NCBI GenBank assembly: GCA_041660205.1
Contig: JBAZWT010000007.1
Location: forward strand, 1 to 62,304
DNA length: 62,304 bases
Direction of reading: 5' to 3'
DNA from: Candidatus Babeliales bacterium
GTDB lineage: Bacteria > Babelota > Babeliae > Babelales > Chromulinivoraceae
Positions 8,461-17,548 of this stretch are shown here, piece after piece. Numbering within the stretch: the stretch's first letter is position 1; every line of letters begins with the position of its first letter. Both the position numbers and the translations under genes were made by a program. The notes under the pieces are model-generated. The model searched no databases and was not told where the DNA came from. It saw only the letters and a list, made by a program, of their open reading frames with translations.

Positions 8461-8495
8461 TTGTAAGCTAGACGTTAATAACGATTAGTTTACAA
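8461..8495 (+). other. Strong hairpin just after zapA
   Basis: A 10-bp stem (TTGTAAGCTA with TAGTTTACAA, one G-T wobble) encloses a second 4-bp stem (CGTT / AACG) across a symmetric 2x2 internal loop. It is not followed by a T tract, so it is more likely an RNA processing or stability element, or part of a non-coding RNA, than a terminator. Confidence 0.6.
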
Positions 8496-8513
8496 TTATG
8501 TGCAAAAAAATGA

Positions 8514-8550
8514 GCCTTGGGGTGCCTTAGCATTTCAAGGTTTATTTTTT
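8514..8550 (+). terminator. Terminator-like hairpin in zapA-rny gap
   Basis: CCTTG (8515-8519) pairs with CAAGG (8536-8540) around an inner TGC/GCA pair, followed by a TTTATTTTTT tail. It is imperfect but well placed to end the transcript from infC through zapA. Confidence 0.6.
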
Positions 8551-8581
8551 GAAAAGTGTATCTACTGGATGCACGATGAAC

Positions 8582-8606
8582 AGAGAGGAATACATGCTCT
8601 CTTTTT
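8582..8606 (+). terminator. Second terminator hairpin in zapA-rny gap
   Basis: AGAGAG (8582-8587) pairs perfectly with CTCTCT (8597-8602), followed by four Ts. A further 7-bp hairpin (TTTATGG / CCATAAA, 8611-8633) lies immediately downstream, before rny. Confidence 0.55.
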
Positions 8607-8679
8607 GGGGTTTATGGTATGCTACGCCATAAATATATTTGATAGTTTTAAGCTTAAAGAAATTTTAAAGGAATTTTAA

Positions 8680-10236
8680 ATGACAGAAGTAATATTTTTT
8701 ATAACCGGAATTGGAGCGATTGTTTCCGGTATTATGCTTTTATTTTACGCTCAAAGAAAAATATTTCAGGCGCAATCTTTACTCGTACAGTCAAAAGAGC
8801 GTATTGAATCAGCTCGTCAGAGCATTGAACATGAAAAAAGAGATTCTTATCTAAAAATTAAAGATGAGTTATACAAAAAAAGAAAAGAATTTGATGTTGA
8901 GCTTAAGCGTGATCGTGTTGATCTTGATCAAAAGCTTCAGCAAATCAATTTAAAATATGAAGCATTGGGAAAAAAAGAACAACGTCTTGATGATATTCGT
9001 TACGAATTACAACAAAAAGAACGTGATGTTTTAAAAATGAACGATCTTGTTCGTGTCAACGAAGCAAAATTAAAAACATTGTACGATGATCTTATTGCAA
9101 AATTAGAACAACTAAGTGGCATGAGCCGTGAAAAAGCAAAAGAAACATTGTTGAAAACATTAGAAGCTGAAGTTACACATAGCGCTGAAAAATGGGTTCA
9201 AAAAGTTGAAAAAGAAGCTCAGGATATAGCAAAACAAAAAGCTGCAGAGATTACCGTTACAGCTATGCAACGTTATACCGCTGACAGTATTGCTGCCCTT
9301 ACCTCAGGAAGTGTTCTTCTTCCAAGCGATGATATGAAAGGTCGTATCATTGGTAAAGAGGGACGAAATATTAAGTCACTAGAAATGGCAACCGGAATGG
9401 AATTTGTCATTGATGATAGTTCTGAAATGATTACAATTTCTGGATTTAATCCAATTCGACGAGAAATCGCAAAACGAAGCTTAGAGAAATTAGTACAAGA
9501 TGGCAGAATTAATCCAACAAGGATTGAAGAAACCGTTGCGAAATGTGAGCAAGAGCTTGATGAACTTATTCAAGAATATGGTAAAAAAACAGTTTTAGAA
9601 TTTAATCTTCAGGGTGTTCATCCTGAAATTGTCACTCTCTTAGGAAAGCTTTATTTCAGAACAAGCTATTCACAAAACGTTTTACAGCATAGTAAAGAAG
9701 TTGGACTTTTTGCACGTATGATCGCTGAAGAGCTTGGCCTTGATGGCAACATAGCTTTCAGAGCAGGACTTTTGCATGATATTGGAAAAGCTGTTACTGC
9801 AGAAGTTGAAGGTGCTCACGCAATCATTGGTGCAGACATTGCCAAACGTTGTGGCGAAGCTGAAGAAGTGGTAAACGCTATTGCGGCCCATCATGAAGAA
9901 GTTCCTTTCGCTAGTATTTATGCTCCAATTATAGTTATTGCTGATACTATTTCAGCTGCTAGACCAGGTGCTCGACGAGAAACATTTGCTGCATACATTA
10001 AAAAGTTAGAAAAACTGGAAGAAATTGCTTATTCATTTGATGGTGTCAAAAAAGCATATGCTCTTCAAGCAGGACGAGAAATTAGAATTATCATTGAGGA
10101 AGACGCTTTAAGTGATGATGATGCGAAATCTCTTGCAAGAGAAGTGGCAAAAGTGATTGAACTGGAGATGAACTTTCCAGGCCAAATTAAAGTAAATGTA
10201 ATCCGTGAAAAACGCGCTATTGAATACGCAAGGTAA
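8680..10236 (+). CDS. rny: Ribonuclease Y
   Basis: RNase Y is a membrane-anchored endoribonuclease that starts mRNA decay where RNase E is absent. The 518-residue product has an N-terminal transmembrane helix (about residues 3-23), a long coiled coil to about residue 200, a KH RNA-binding domain with GRIIGKEGRNIKS (about residues 220-235), and an HD metallohydrolase domain with HDIGKA at about residue 366 and AHHEEVPF. All hallmarks of the family are present and the length is normal. The ribosome-binding site is a purine-rich AAAGG. ymdB follows after 6 bases, as in Bacillus-type gene orders. Confidence 0.97.
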   Translation: MTEVIFFITGIGAIVSGIMLLFYAQRKIFQAQSLLVQSKERIESARQSIEHEKRDSYLKIKDELYKKRKEFDVELKRDRVDLDQKLQQINLKYEALGKKEQRLDDIRYELQQKERDVLKMNDLVRVNEAKLKTLYDDLIAKLEQLSGMSREKAKETLLKTLEAEVTHSAEKWVQKVEKEAQDIAKQKAAEITVTAMQRYTADSIAALTSGSVLLPSDDMKGRIIGKEGRNIKSLEMATGMEFVIDDSSEMITISGFNPIRREIAKRSLEKLVQDGRINPTRIEETVAKCEQELDELIQEYGKKTVLEFNLQGVHPEIVTLLGKLYFRTSYSQNVLQHSKEVGLFARMIAEELGLDGNIAFRAGLLHDIGKAVTAEVEGAHAIIGADIAKRCGEAEEVVNAIAAHHEEVPFASIYAPIIVIADTISAARPGARRETFAAYIKKLEKLEEIAYSFDGVKKAYALQAGREIRIIIEEDALSDDDAKSLAREVAKVIELEMNFPGQIKVNVIREKRAIEYAR

Positions 10237-10242
10237 TATTTT

Positions 10243-11061
10243 ATGAAATCGACCATACGGGTTTTAATTATTGGTGACATTGTTGGTGTTGTAGGTCGTA
10301 TGATGCTACAAAAACATTTAAGCTCGCTTAAAGAAAAGTATTCCATTGATGCAACCATTGTAAATGGTGAAAACAGTAACAACAATGGGCGAGGAATTAC
10401 CTCACGCATAGCTAATTCTTTAAAGCATATGGGTGTTGATGTTATAACCACAGGAAATCACGTTTGGGATCAAAGTGATATTTTTGAGTACATGCGCAGC
10501 AATACCAATGTTATCAGACCAGCTAACTTTCCATCTGAGTGCCCTGGCACAGGTGTAACTACTTTTAAATGCCAAGGTGTGGAAATTGCTGTTGTAAATA
10601 TACAAGGTCGAGTTTTCATGAGAGAAGATTTAGACTGTCCGTTTAAAGCGGTTGACACAATTCTTTCTTATTTAAAACATAAAACCAATATTATCATTGT
10701 TGATATGCATGCTGAAGCAACAGCTGAAAAAATATGTTTTGCTTATTATCTTGATGGACGTGTGAGCTGTGTTGTTGGAACTCATACTCATGTTCCTACT
10801 GCTGATGAGCGAGTCTTACCAAAAGGTACGGCTTACGTTACTGATTTAGGCATGGGTGGCTCACTTAACTCATCAATTGGAATGAAAGCAGCTCCAATGA
10901 TTGAGCGATTTAAAACACAAATGCCAAGTCGGTTTTTGGTAGAAACTGAGCCGCCAGTTATTATGACTGGTGTCTGGGTTGAAATTGATACCAAAACTGG
11001 AAAGGCAATTCAAATTCAACGTATAAAGGTTATTGATGAAGAGTTAAGAGCAGATGAATAA
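10243..11061 (+). CDS. ymdB: YmdB-family metallophosphoesterase
   Basis: The 272-residue protein matches the YmdB (TIGR00282) metallophosphoesterase family: GDIVGVVGR (metal ligand Asp), NGENSNNNGRG, TTGNHVWD, VDMHAEATAEK and VVGTHTHVPTADERVLP carry the Asp/Asn/His ligands of the dinuclear metal site. Bacillus YmdB hydrolyses 2',3'-cyclic nucleotides and influences RNase Y-linked mRNA decay. The tight rny-ymdB pairing supports the same role here. A DMT-transporter gene follows after 18 bases, which suggests one transcript. Confidence 0.93.
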   Translation: MKSTIRVLIIGDIVGVVGRMMLQKHLSSLKEKYSIDATIVNGENSNNNGRGITSRIANSLKHMGVDVITTGNHVWDQSDIFEYMRSNTNVIRPANFPSECPGTGVTTFKCQGVEIAVVNIQGRVFMREDLDCPFKAVDTILSYLKHKTNIIIVDMHAEATAEKICFAYYLDGRVSCVVGTHTHVPTADERVLPKGTAYVTDLGMGGSLNSSIGMKAAPMIERFKTQMPSRFLVETEPPVIMTGVWVEIDTKTGKAIQIQRIKVIDEELRADE

Positions 11062-11079
11062 TTAATCTGATAGGACGAT

Positions 11080-12015
11080 ATGATACAGATAATTGGTCTT
11101 TATTCATTGTATGCAGTTGTCTTTATTTTTGGCAAACAAGCCTTACTCTACTGTCAGCCAATTTTTTTAACAGGCGCTCGCATGGTTACTGCGGGCGTTT
11201 GTACGTATGGCCTGTACCGGATGTGGTTTACTTCTCTTAAGTGGTCTTCCATAAGCTGGAAAGATTGGTGGTATATATTTTTACTTGCAGTTTTTAACGT
11301 CTATTTGACAAATGCTAACGAAGCCTGGAGTCTGCAACATTTATCCTCGGCTAAAGTAGCGTTTATGTATAACTTAAGCCCATTTTTTGCGCTCTTTTTT
11401 TCTCATCGTATGTTTGGTGATTCCATCACCTGGAAAAAAATATTGGGTATGATTATATCGTGTATTGCTATTACACCACTTTTGATTACAGATACTGCTG
11501 CTGATGTAGTTGATACTACATACAAAATAGGTTTTATTTCAGTTGCTGAAATAGTAATGATTGTAGCTGCTGCTGCAACAGCGTATGGTTGGGTTATCAT
11601 GAAATATTTAATGGATCGACCGTCTAAAAGTTTTAATTCATATTTTTTAAACGGTGTGAGTTTAACTCTTGGTGGTTTGTTTTGTTTTATTCAGGCATTT
11701 TCTTTTGAAACGCGACCATTTGTGACAGAAGGTCATGTGACCGATTTTATGTGGTCTATGATGATTATGATGCTACTTCAAAACATTATAGCTTATAATT
11801 TTAATGCTTATTTACTGACGGCGTATAGTGCTACGCTCGTGATTTTATTTTCTTTTGTTATGCCGATTGTTACAGCTCTTTTGGGATACTTTTTCCTTAA
11901 TGAAACGCTTACGATTCAATTTTTCTTATGCTCTATCGGCGTAGCTTTTGGATTGTTTGTATTCTACCAAGAAGAATTGTACGAAGACGAGCACACTGAA
12001 GATAGAGCTGAGTAG
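11080..12015 (+). CDS. EamA/DMT-family transporter 1
   Basis: This 311-residue inner-membrane protein has about ten hydrophobic helices arranged as two five-helix EamA repeats. The duplicated helix motifs FMYNLSPFFALFFS and, near the end, YSATLVILFSFVMPIVTALLGYFFLNE (shown in part) are typical of drug/metabolite exporters. The substrate cannot be read from the sequence. The next gene starts 2 bases after its stop and encodes a paralogue with the same motifs and the same C-terminal FYQEEL ending, so this is a tandem duplication that may work as a pair. Confidence 0.88.
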   Translation: MIQIIGLYSLYAVVFIFGKQALLYCQPIFLTGARMVTAGVCTYGLYRMWFTSLKWSSISWKDWWYIFLLAVFNVYLTNANEAWSLQHLSSAKVAFMYNLSPFFALFFSHRMFGDSITWKKILGMIISCIAITPLLITDTAADVVDTTYKIGFISVAEIVMIVAAAATAYGWVIMKYLMDRPSKSFNSYFLNGVSLTLGGLFCFIQAFSFETRPFVTEGHVTDFMWSMMIMMLLQNIIAYNFNAYLLTAYSATLVILFSFVMPIVTALLGYFFLNETLTIQFFLCSIGVAFGLFVFYQEELYEDEHTEDRAE

Positions 12016-12017
12016 AT

Positions 12018-12956
12018 ATGATTTTAATATTTTTACTCTATGCACTTCTCGCTTTAACATTTACCATTGGCAAAATGCTGCTTTTTTATGTGCCGCCTAT
12101 TTTTTTAATAGCGTTGCGTATGTGCATTGCGGGTGTTTTACTTTTAGGGATGAATCATTTTATTTCAGGACCGGCAAAAATTAAGAAGTTTTCCGATCGT
12201 TCGATCGCTGATCGTTCGATCGCTGATCGTTCGATCGCTGACCTTTGGATCTTTGTCTTGTTATCGCTGATTCACGTACTGATTCCCTACACGACTGAAT
12301 TTATAGCTCTTCAAAGTGTTGCGCCATCATGCGCAGCACTCATGTTTAATTTGTCTCCATTCTTCTCTGCTCTTTTTTCATATATCTATTTTGATGAAAA
12401 AATGACGAAGAAAAAATGGCTCGGATTTGCCATAGGCATGGGCGGTATTGTTTTCTTTTTAGAGCCTGCTGCATTTAGTTTTACCTGTTGGCATATCAAT
12501 GGCACTGCCTACATTCTTTTATTTATCGCGGTTGTATCAAGTGCATTGGGTTGGATTTATGTCAGAATGCTCGTTAAAGATAAAGGATACTCACCTTTGT
12601 TTGTAAACGGATGCGCAATGCTACTTGGTGGGATTCAAGCAATACCTGTATCATTGTATTTTGAAGGTAGCGTCTCTTTGCCATGGGACAACTTAAAACC
12701 ATTCTTGCTGCTGCTTGCTGCCATCATTCTTTTGGCAAATGTTATTTTTTATAACCTCTATGGTTATTTACTTAAACATTACAGTGCAACACTTCTTTCT
12801 TTTATCGGTTTTGTCACACCGGTATTTGCAGCACTTTTTGATTGGATGCTTCTAGGAGTTGGCGTAAGTTATGGCTTTTTCATAGCGATAGCAATTCTTG
12901 GATTTGGCATCTATATCTTTTACCAAGAAGAATTACGTCAAGGCTACGTGCAGTAA
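12018..12956 (+). CDS. EamA/DMT-family transporter 2
   Basis: This 312-residue paralogue of the preceding gene has about ten transmembrane helices, the EamA motif LMFNLSPFFSALFSY in the first half and YSATLLSFIGFVTPVFAALFDW in part in the second, and the same FYQEEL-type C-terminus. Between the second and third helices, a 15-bp unit repeated three times inserts DRSIA-DRSIA-DRSIA into a cytoplasmic loop. It is probably cotranslated with its neighbour. The substrate is unknown. Confidence 0.88.
   Translation: MILIFLLYALLALTFTIGKMLLFYVPPIFLIALRMCIAGVLLLGMNHFISGPAKIKKFSDRSIADRSIADRSIADLWIFVLLSLIHVLIPYTTEFIALQSVAPSCAALMFNLSPFFSALFSYIYFDEKMTKKKWLGFAIGMGGIVFFLEPAAFSFTCWHINGTAYILLFIAVVSSALGWIYVRMLVKDKGYSPLFVNGCAMLLGGIQAIPVSLYFEGSVSLPWDNLKPFLLLLAAIILLANVIFYNLYGYLLKHYSATLLSFIGFVTPVFAALFDWMLLGVGVSYGFFIAIAILGFGIYIFYQEELRQGYVQ
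12195..12239 (+). repeat. Perfect 15-bp x3 tandem repeat in DMT transporter 2
   Basis: Three identical units GATCGTTCGATCGCT occupy 12195-12239 in frame, encoding DRSIA three times. The unit is itself partly palindromic (GATCGTTCGATC), which may favour slippage. Confidence 0.95.
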
Positions 12957-12970
12957 AGCATCACAGCTCA

Positions 12971-13330
12971 TTACAGCTTTGTATATTTATCGTGTCGACC
13001 TTTAGATTTTTCTATCGGATATTTCTGTTTTATCTTCTCAACTTTTTGCAGGAATGCTGCGGTTACGTCAATGTTTGATACTGTGCAGAACTGTAGAATT
13101 GAAAATAAAACATCTCCAACTTCATCTTCGATTTCTTGACGATTTTTATCGATTTCTTCAAAAGAAGCTTTCGACGTGATCCATAAAAATTTTTCTAAAA
13201 GTTCGTTGGCTTCAACAGAAAGATTCATGCTTAAGTCTTTTGGAGTATGGAATTGGTTCCAATCGCGCTCGTCAACAAGCTCTTTAGCGATATTTTTGAG
13301 GTCTTTAATGGTTGTTTTTTGATCGTTCAT
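12971..13330 (-). CDS. MazG-like nucleotide pyrophosphohydrolase
   Basis: This 119-residue all-alpha protein has the MazG/dCTPase signature: SVEANELLEKFLW (the E-x-x-E metal-binding helix) and IEDEVGDVLFSILQFC (the second E-x-x-D helix). Its size and sequence style are those of the small dCTP pyrophosphatase (DCTPP1/RS21-C6-like) group, which removes non-canonical or excess dNTPs. It lies convergent with the DMT transporter pair, with 14 bases between stops and no obvious terminator. Confidence 0.88.
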   Translation of the reverse strand: MNDQKTTIKDLKNIAKELVDERDWNQFHTPKDLSMNLSVEANELLEKFLWITSKASFEEIDKNRQEIEDEVGDVLFSILQFCTVSNIDVTAAFLQKVEKIKQKYPIEKSKGRHDKYTKL

Positions 13331-13381
13331 ATAATAATTAATTCCAATTTTATTTTAAAAGATAGTTATTTTAGCAATGGT

Positions 13382-14056
13382 TTATTCATGATCATTATAA
13401 GATATCGTGGAGTATGATGCACTGCTATTGGATGAATTGCTGCTACTGCTGGATGATGCGTTGTGCTCAATTGAAGAAAGATAAGAAAAATCTGCGCTGT
13501 CTTGAGTTAAGACATCTTGGTCTAAAACTTCAGTTGGGGTCAGACTTCTTGAAATTCTATTGTTTCCGTTCGTGTTTTCTTCTTCTCGATCTCTGCGAGC
13601 ACCAAATATTTGCGGAAAAATGTATCTAAAAGCATTTTCTCGCACAAGAGGGAATGGAACATCTTGGTTTCTTATCATATTTGCAGACTGTCTTTTTCGT
13701 AAAATTCTTTCTCTAGTTCTTAAAATACGTATGAATCGACGTTGTTCTTTTTGTATATCAGTTAAGATTAAAAATCGTTTATTCTTTTTTTGATGGTCTA
13801 ATGTTTTAAATAAAGATTCGATAATTCGTTCATGAATCCTTTTTTCATGGTTAGTAAAAGTATCTGCTCTAAAAATAGGTTCAATTAAGAAGCTCATAAT
13901 TACTTGGTTTGATAAAGAAATATTATATGTTTCATCCTCTTGATTATCAGAATTAGTAGGAAAATAGAAAGTCATTTCATCAAATGCTTCTTGTTGAAAG
14001 TTGCTTGAAAGCAGAGGTGTTGCTATGAAAGATAAGATAAAAATTATAAGTTTCAT
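13382..14056 (-). CDS. Exported protein of unknown function, Ser/Asn-rich tail
   Basis: I start at the ATG at 14056 because MKLIIFILSFIATPLLSSN is a good Sec signal peptide; an upstream ATG (14110) would put 18 polar residues before it. The mature protein is charged and mostly helical, with a very basic stretch in the middle (residues about 105-130, rich in Arg) and a low-complexity serine/asparagine run near the C-terminus. I recognise no domain. It diverges from the next gene across a 100-base gap. Confidence 0.7.
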   Translation of the reverse strand: MKLIIFILSFIATPLLSSNFQQEAFDEMTFYFPTNSDNQEDETYNISLSNQVIMSFLIEPIFRADTFTNHEKRIHERIIESLFKTLDHQKKNKRFLILTDIQKEQRRFIRILRTRERILRKRQSANMIRNQDVPFPLVRENAFRYIFPQIFGARRDREEENTNGNNRISRSLTPTEVLDQDVLTQDSADFSYLSSIEHNASSSSSSNSSNSSASYSTISYNDHE

Positions 14057-14158
14057 ATTTAGTTTAGTAATGGTTACAGTATATTTTATGGTGTATAAAA
14101 GTTTACACATCTCATATCTTTTTACTACGTATTAATCAATGGTTGAGGAAATAAAAAT

Positions 14159-15079
14159 ATGAATAAAAAAATTATATTCGTGGTTGTATTAGGATTTTCA
14201 TCTTTTCATTGCCTAGGTTCAGAAAGTCCTGATTGTTTTGCTAGTGTAGATTGTTTGGATGATTATGAAGAATTACCACCTAGCAAGAGTAACGATAAGA
14301 GTTTTTATCCTATTCCAGAAATGCCTGAACAAAAAAGTTTATTTGATCCCGGACAATCGTATAGATCGGCTATTCAAGAAGCTGGGAGTTATGTTTTTCC
14401 TGATTTATGTGATATTGTAAGAGGCTTTGTAGAATATAAAGATGATGACGTGTTAGAGATTGCAAGAGAAGTTAGTAAAAATCTAACAACATCATTAGGG
14501 GCTTTAGTAGATTATCGTGCGATGCAAGGTGACAGCATGAAATCCGTTGCTCAGCTCATTCAAGCTGGTAAATTAGGGGCGGCTGTACAGTACTTTAATG
14601 CACTGCAAAAGCAAGAAGCAAAAGCAGTTGAAGAAAAAATCCCTACAGAGTCATATGAGCAAAAAGCTTATAAAGAAATAAAGATGATTCTTGGACAATT
14701 ACGTGAGCATGATGATTCAATTCAACGTATATTATGGGAGATTCAAGCAAAAAAAATAAAAATAAATAAAGAACTTTTAACGAATTTATTTTTAATTATT
14801 GGAGCTTTAGATACAGAAATATTTGGAAAAGTAACAGATGAAAGTTCTGGATCTGGATTTTGGATTGATTTATTAAATGAGACTCAAACAGTACTGGCAA
14901 CAATGCATCAAAGCAATGTCATATTTACTGATAGAGTATCTCAAGAAAAAACTTCTTTTGATGCTATAGCAGGTCAAATACATAAGAGCGTTGTAAGTCT
15001 TGAAATCCTCATGAAACAAAACGCTGGTAGTTTGGCAACTGCTCAACATGCTCTTGATAAACAAGTTGCCAGAAAGTAG
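14159..15079 (+). CDS. Exported protein of unknown function
   Basis: The 306-residue protein has a signal peptide (MNKKIIFVVVLGFSSFHC, cleavage near residue 20), an acidic N-terminal segment (DCLDDYEELPPSK), and a mostly alpha-helical remainder with heptad-like spacing from about residue 90 on. A ribosome-binding site (GAGG) precedes the ATG. No known domain is visible. Its secretion signal and lack of recognisable homology match the many orphan exported proteins in this window. Confidence 0.75.
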   Translation: MNKKIIFVVVLGFSSFHCLGSESPDCFASVDCLDDYEELPPSKSNDKSFYPIPEMPEQKSLFDPGQSYRSAIQEAGSYVFPDLCDIVRGFVEYKDDDVLEIAREVSKNLTTSLGALVDYRAMQGDSMKSVAQLIQAGKLGAAVQYFNALQKQEAKAVEEKIPTESYEQKAYKEIKMILGQLREHDDSIQRILWEIQAKKIKINKELLTNLFLIIGALDTEIFGKVTDESSGSGFWIDLLNETQTVLATMHQSNVIFTDRVSQEKTSFDAIAGQIHKSVVSLEILMKQNAGSLATAQHALDKQVARK

Positions 15080-15101
15080 TTACGTTTTGGTGCTTTAGTT
15101 T

Positions 15102-15130
15102 TTTACATATTTGACCAGTTTGGGTATACT
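15102..15130 (+). promoter_or_regulatory. Probable sigma70-type promoter for proS
   Basis: TTTACA (15102-15107), a 17-base spacer and TATACT (15125-15130) lie 76 bases upstream of the proS ATG. Spacing and hexamers are close to consensus. Confidence 0.65.
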
Positions 15131-15205
15131 TTAACCTATGACTATATAAGACTTTTATATGAAATAGTTTCGTGAGTTACGCTCAAGAATTACAAAGGAT
15201 TTTAA

Positions 15206-16624
15206 ATGAACAAGTTGCCTGATATTAAAACAAATTTTCCAGAATGGTATCAAGAAGTTATTTACGCAGCAAAACTTGCTGATCATGCTCCTGTACGTGG
15301 CTGTATTGTAATTCGTCCTTATGGAAACGCAATTTGGGAAAATATTAAAAAAATTCTTGATGATCGTATAAAAGAAACTGGTCATGAAAATGCTTTATTT
15401 CCTCTTTTTATTCCGCAATCATTTTTTGCTAAAGAAGCTGAGCACGTTGAAGGATTTGCTCCAGAGCTTGCAATCGTAACACATGCTGGTGGCAAAGAAC
15501 TTGATGAACCGTTGGTAGTTCGCCCAACATCAGAAACTATGATTCATCATATGTTTGCAAAATGGATAGTTTCATGGCGTGATCTTCCTTTAAAAATTAA
15601 TCAATGGGCTAATGTAGTTCGTTGGGAAAAACGCCCACGAGCATTTTTAAGAACAACAGAATTCTACTGGCAAGAAGGTCATACGGCTCATGCAACTGAG
15701 CAGGAAGCTCTTGCTGAAACGCTTATGATGCTTGAAGAGTATGTGAACCTTGCTCAAAATTATTTAGCTATTCCGGTCATTAAAGGCCGTAAAACAAAAA
15801 ATGAACAGTTTCCAGGAGCGCAGGCAACATATACCTTTGAAGGATTTATGCTTGATGGTAAAGCTTTGCAGATGGGAACATCTCATTTGCTTTCACAAAG
15901 TTTTGCGCATGCTTTTGATATGAAATTTCAAGATAAAGATGGTGCTGTTGCGTATCCATATTTGACCAGCTGGGGTACAACGACAAGACTTGTTGGAGCT
16001 GTGATTGCAAGTCATGGCGATGAGCGTGGGCTTATTATGCCTCCTAAAATTGCTCCTATCCAAGTAGTCATTGTTCCAATTTTAAGAAAAGAAACAAAAG
16101 ACACCGTTGTCGATTACGTTAAAAGTTTGCAAGCACAACTGAAAGCTGCAGGTATCTCTGTCAAAGTTGACCTTGATGAACATACCAGCCCAGGTGCTAA
16201 ATTCTACGAGTGGGAGCTTAAAGGTGTTCCACTACGTTTAGAAGTTGGACCGCGCGATATGGACGCTGGTGTCATTGTTGCAACGTCACGACTCGGTAAA
16301 GAAAAAGAAACAGTGCAAGCAGCAGAAATAGTTTCATGGACTGCGGCAAAACTGGAAAGTATTCAAAATGAACTTTTCAAACGTGCCCAAGATCGCTATG
16401 CGAGCATGTGGCATAAGGCCGATAAGCTTTCAGACTTTATAAAAGACCTTGAAGAACATAATGGAATTTACCAAGTTGGTTGGTGCCAAAACGTTGATTG
16501 TGAGTTGCAATTGAAAGAACACGCAGCTTCAATTCGTTGCATGATTGAATCTAAAGAACTTAAAAACTGTTTTGCTTGCGGTAAAGAGTCGCTTGGTGAT
16601 GTTATTGTTGGAAAAGCTTACTAA
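15206..16624 (+). CDS. proS: Prolyl-tRNA synthetase, eukaryote/archaea-like type
   Basis: The 472-residue enzyme charges tRNA-Pro. Class II motifs are visible: motif 2 around NVVRWEKRPRAFLRTTEFYWQEGHTAH and motif 3 around WGTTTRLVGAVIASHGDERGL (shown piecemeal). It lacks the editing insertion of the long bacterial ProRS. It ends with a Cys-containing C-terminal domain (GWCQNVDCE, CFACGKES) and terminal Tyr, as in the archaeal/eukaryotic type found in some bacteria. The ribosome-binding site AAAGGA precedes the ATG. xerD follows after 9 bases. Confidence 0.96.
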   Translation: MNKLPDIKTNFPEWYQEVIYAAKLADHAPVRGCIVIRPYGNAIWENIKKILDDRIKETGHENALFPLFIPQSFFAKEAEHVEGFAPELAIVTHAGGKELDEPLVVRPTSETMIHHMFAKWIVSWRDLPLKINQWANVVRWEKRPRAFLRTTEFYWQEGHTAHATEQEALAETLMMLEEYVNLAQNYLAIPVIKGRKTKNEQFPGAQATYTFEGFMLDGKALQMGTSHLLSQSFAHAFDMKFQDKDGAVAYPYLTSWGTTTRLVGAVIASHGDERGLIMPPKIAPIQVVIVPILRKETKDTVVDYVKSLQAQLKAAGISVKVDLDEHTSPGAKFYEWELKGVPLRLEVGPRDMDAGVIVATSRLGKEKETVQAAEIVSWTAAKLESIQNELFKRAQDRYASMWHKADKLSDFIKDLEEHNGIYQVGWCQNVDCELQLKEHAASIRCMIESKELKNCFACGKESLGDVIVGKAY

Positions 16625-16633
16625 GGAAATAAT

Positions 16634-17548
16634 TTGAGGAATTTATTTCAAAAGTTTTTGCATTATTTAATGACTGAACGGTGTGTGGCAAATAATACAG
16701 TTGAGGCATACAAACGTGATATTGATCAGTTTTTAACGTTTGTAGAAAAAGAAAGCTTGATACAAACGGTTCAAGAGCTTACCAATCAGCACGTAAAAGA
16801 TTTTTTAAAGTTTTTGCGGCACAATGAAAACGTTGGGCCAAAAAGTGCTTCGCGAAAACTTTCCGCGCTTAAAACTTTTGCAAATTATTTATCAAAATAT
16901 CATGATTTGGTGCCGTTTACGCAAGGCGTTCAGTTTCCACAGCTTCCCAAACGTTTACCAAAAAATTTAACCCAAGACCAAATAAAGTCTTTGCTCCTGG
17001 CTGCAGACGAGTATAAAACGGTAGCTGGCCAGCGTAACAAAGTGATGCTGTGCTTGTTGTATGCGTGTGGTTTTCGAGTCAGCGAACTTGTAGCCCTTAA
17101 AACTTCAGATATTAACTTTGAAGATCGATGTTTGCAGGTATCGGGCAAAGGTGGTAAAGAACGAGTAGTGCCGTTGCCAGATGAAATAATTATATTGTTG
17201 CACTCATATCTAAATCAGATTCACTCTCGGTTGCTGGGAGTTGGAGGACAAGATAAGCAAACTGACTATCTATTCCCTGTTCTTTACGGTGGCAAGATAG
17301 ATCATATGTCGCGTCAGACATTTTGGAAAAGTTTAAAAGAAATAGCTGCTAAGTCTGGGTTGATGGGTTCGATTTCGCCGCATGTGCTACGTCATTCACT
17401 TGCGACTCATTTACTGAAACGTGGTGCTAACTTGCGTGCTATTCAAGCTCTTCTTGGTCATTCAAGAATTAATACTGTGCAAATTTACACTCATCTTGAA
17501 ATGACTCATCTTCGAGAGTTATATGATAAATATCATCCAAGGGCATAA
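16634..17548 (+). CDS. xerD: XerC/XerD-family tyrosine recombinase
   Basis: Xer recombinases resolve chromosome dimers at dif. The 304-residue protein has the SAM-like N-terminal domain (FLHYLMTERCVANNTVEAYKRD, in part) and a complete catalytic set: Arg148 (CGFRVSE), His250-x-x-Arg253 (HVLRHSLATH), His276 (LLGHS) and nucleophile Tyr285 (IYTH). The start is TTG at 16634, preceded by AAGGAAAT. Its end overlaps the next small gene by 26 bases. XerD rather than XerC is the likelier label but cannot be settled here. Confidence 0.92.
   Translation: MRNLFQKFLHYLMTERCVANNTVEAYKRDIDQFLTFVEKESLIQTVQELTNQHVKDFLKFLRHNENVGPKSASRKLSALKTFANYLSKYHDLVPFTQGVQFPQLPKRLPKNLTQDQIKSLLLAADEYKTVAGQRNKVMLCLLYACGFRVSELVALKTSDINFEDRCLQVSGKGGKERVVPLPDEIIILLHSYLNQIHSRLLGVGGQDKQTDYLFPVLYGGKIDHMSRQTFWKSLKEIAAKSGLMGSISPHVLRHSLATHLLKRGANLRAIQALLGHSRINTVQIYTHLEMTHLRELYDKYHPRA

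Noticed and set aside
16634..17548. Phage or integron integrase
   Set aside because: Length, motif spacing and context fit a housekeeping Xer recombinase; no attachment sites, phage genes or cassettes are nearby.
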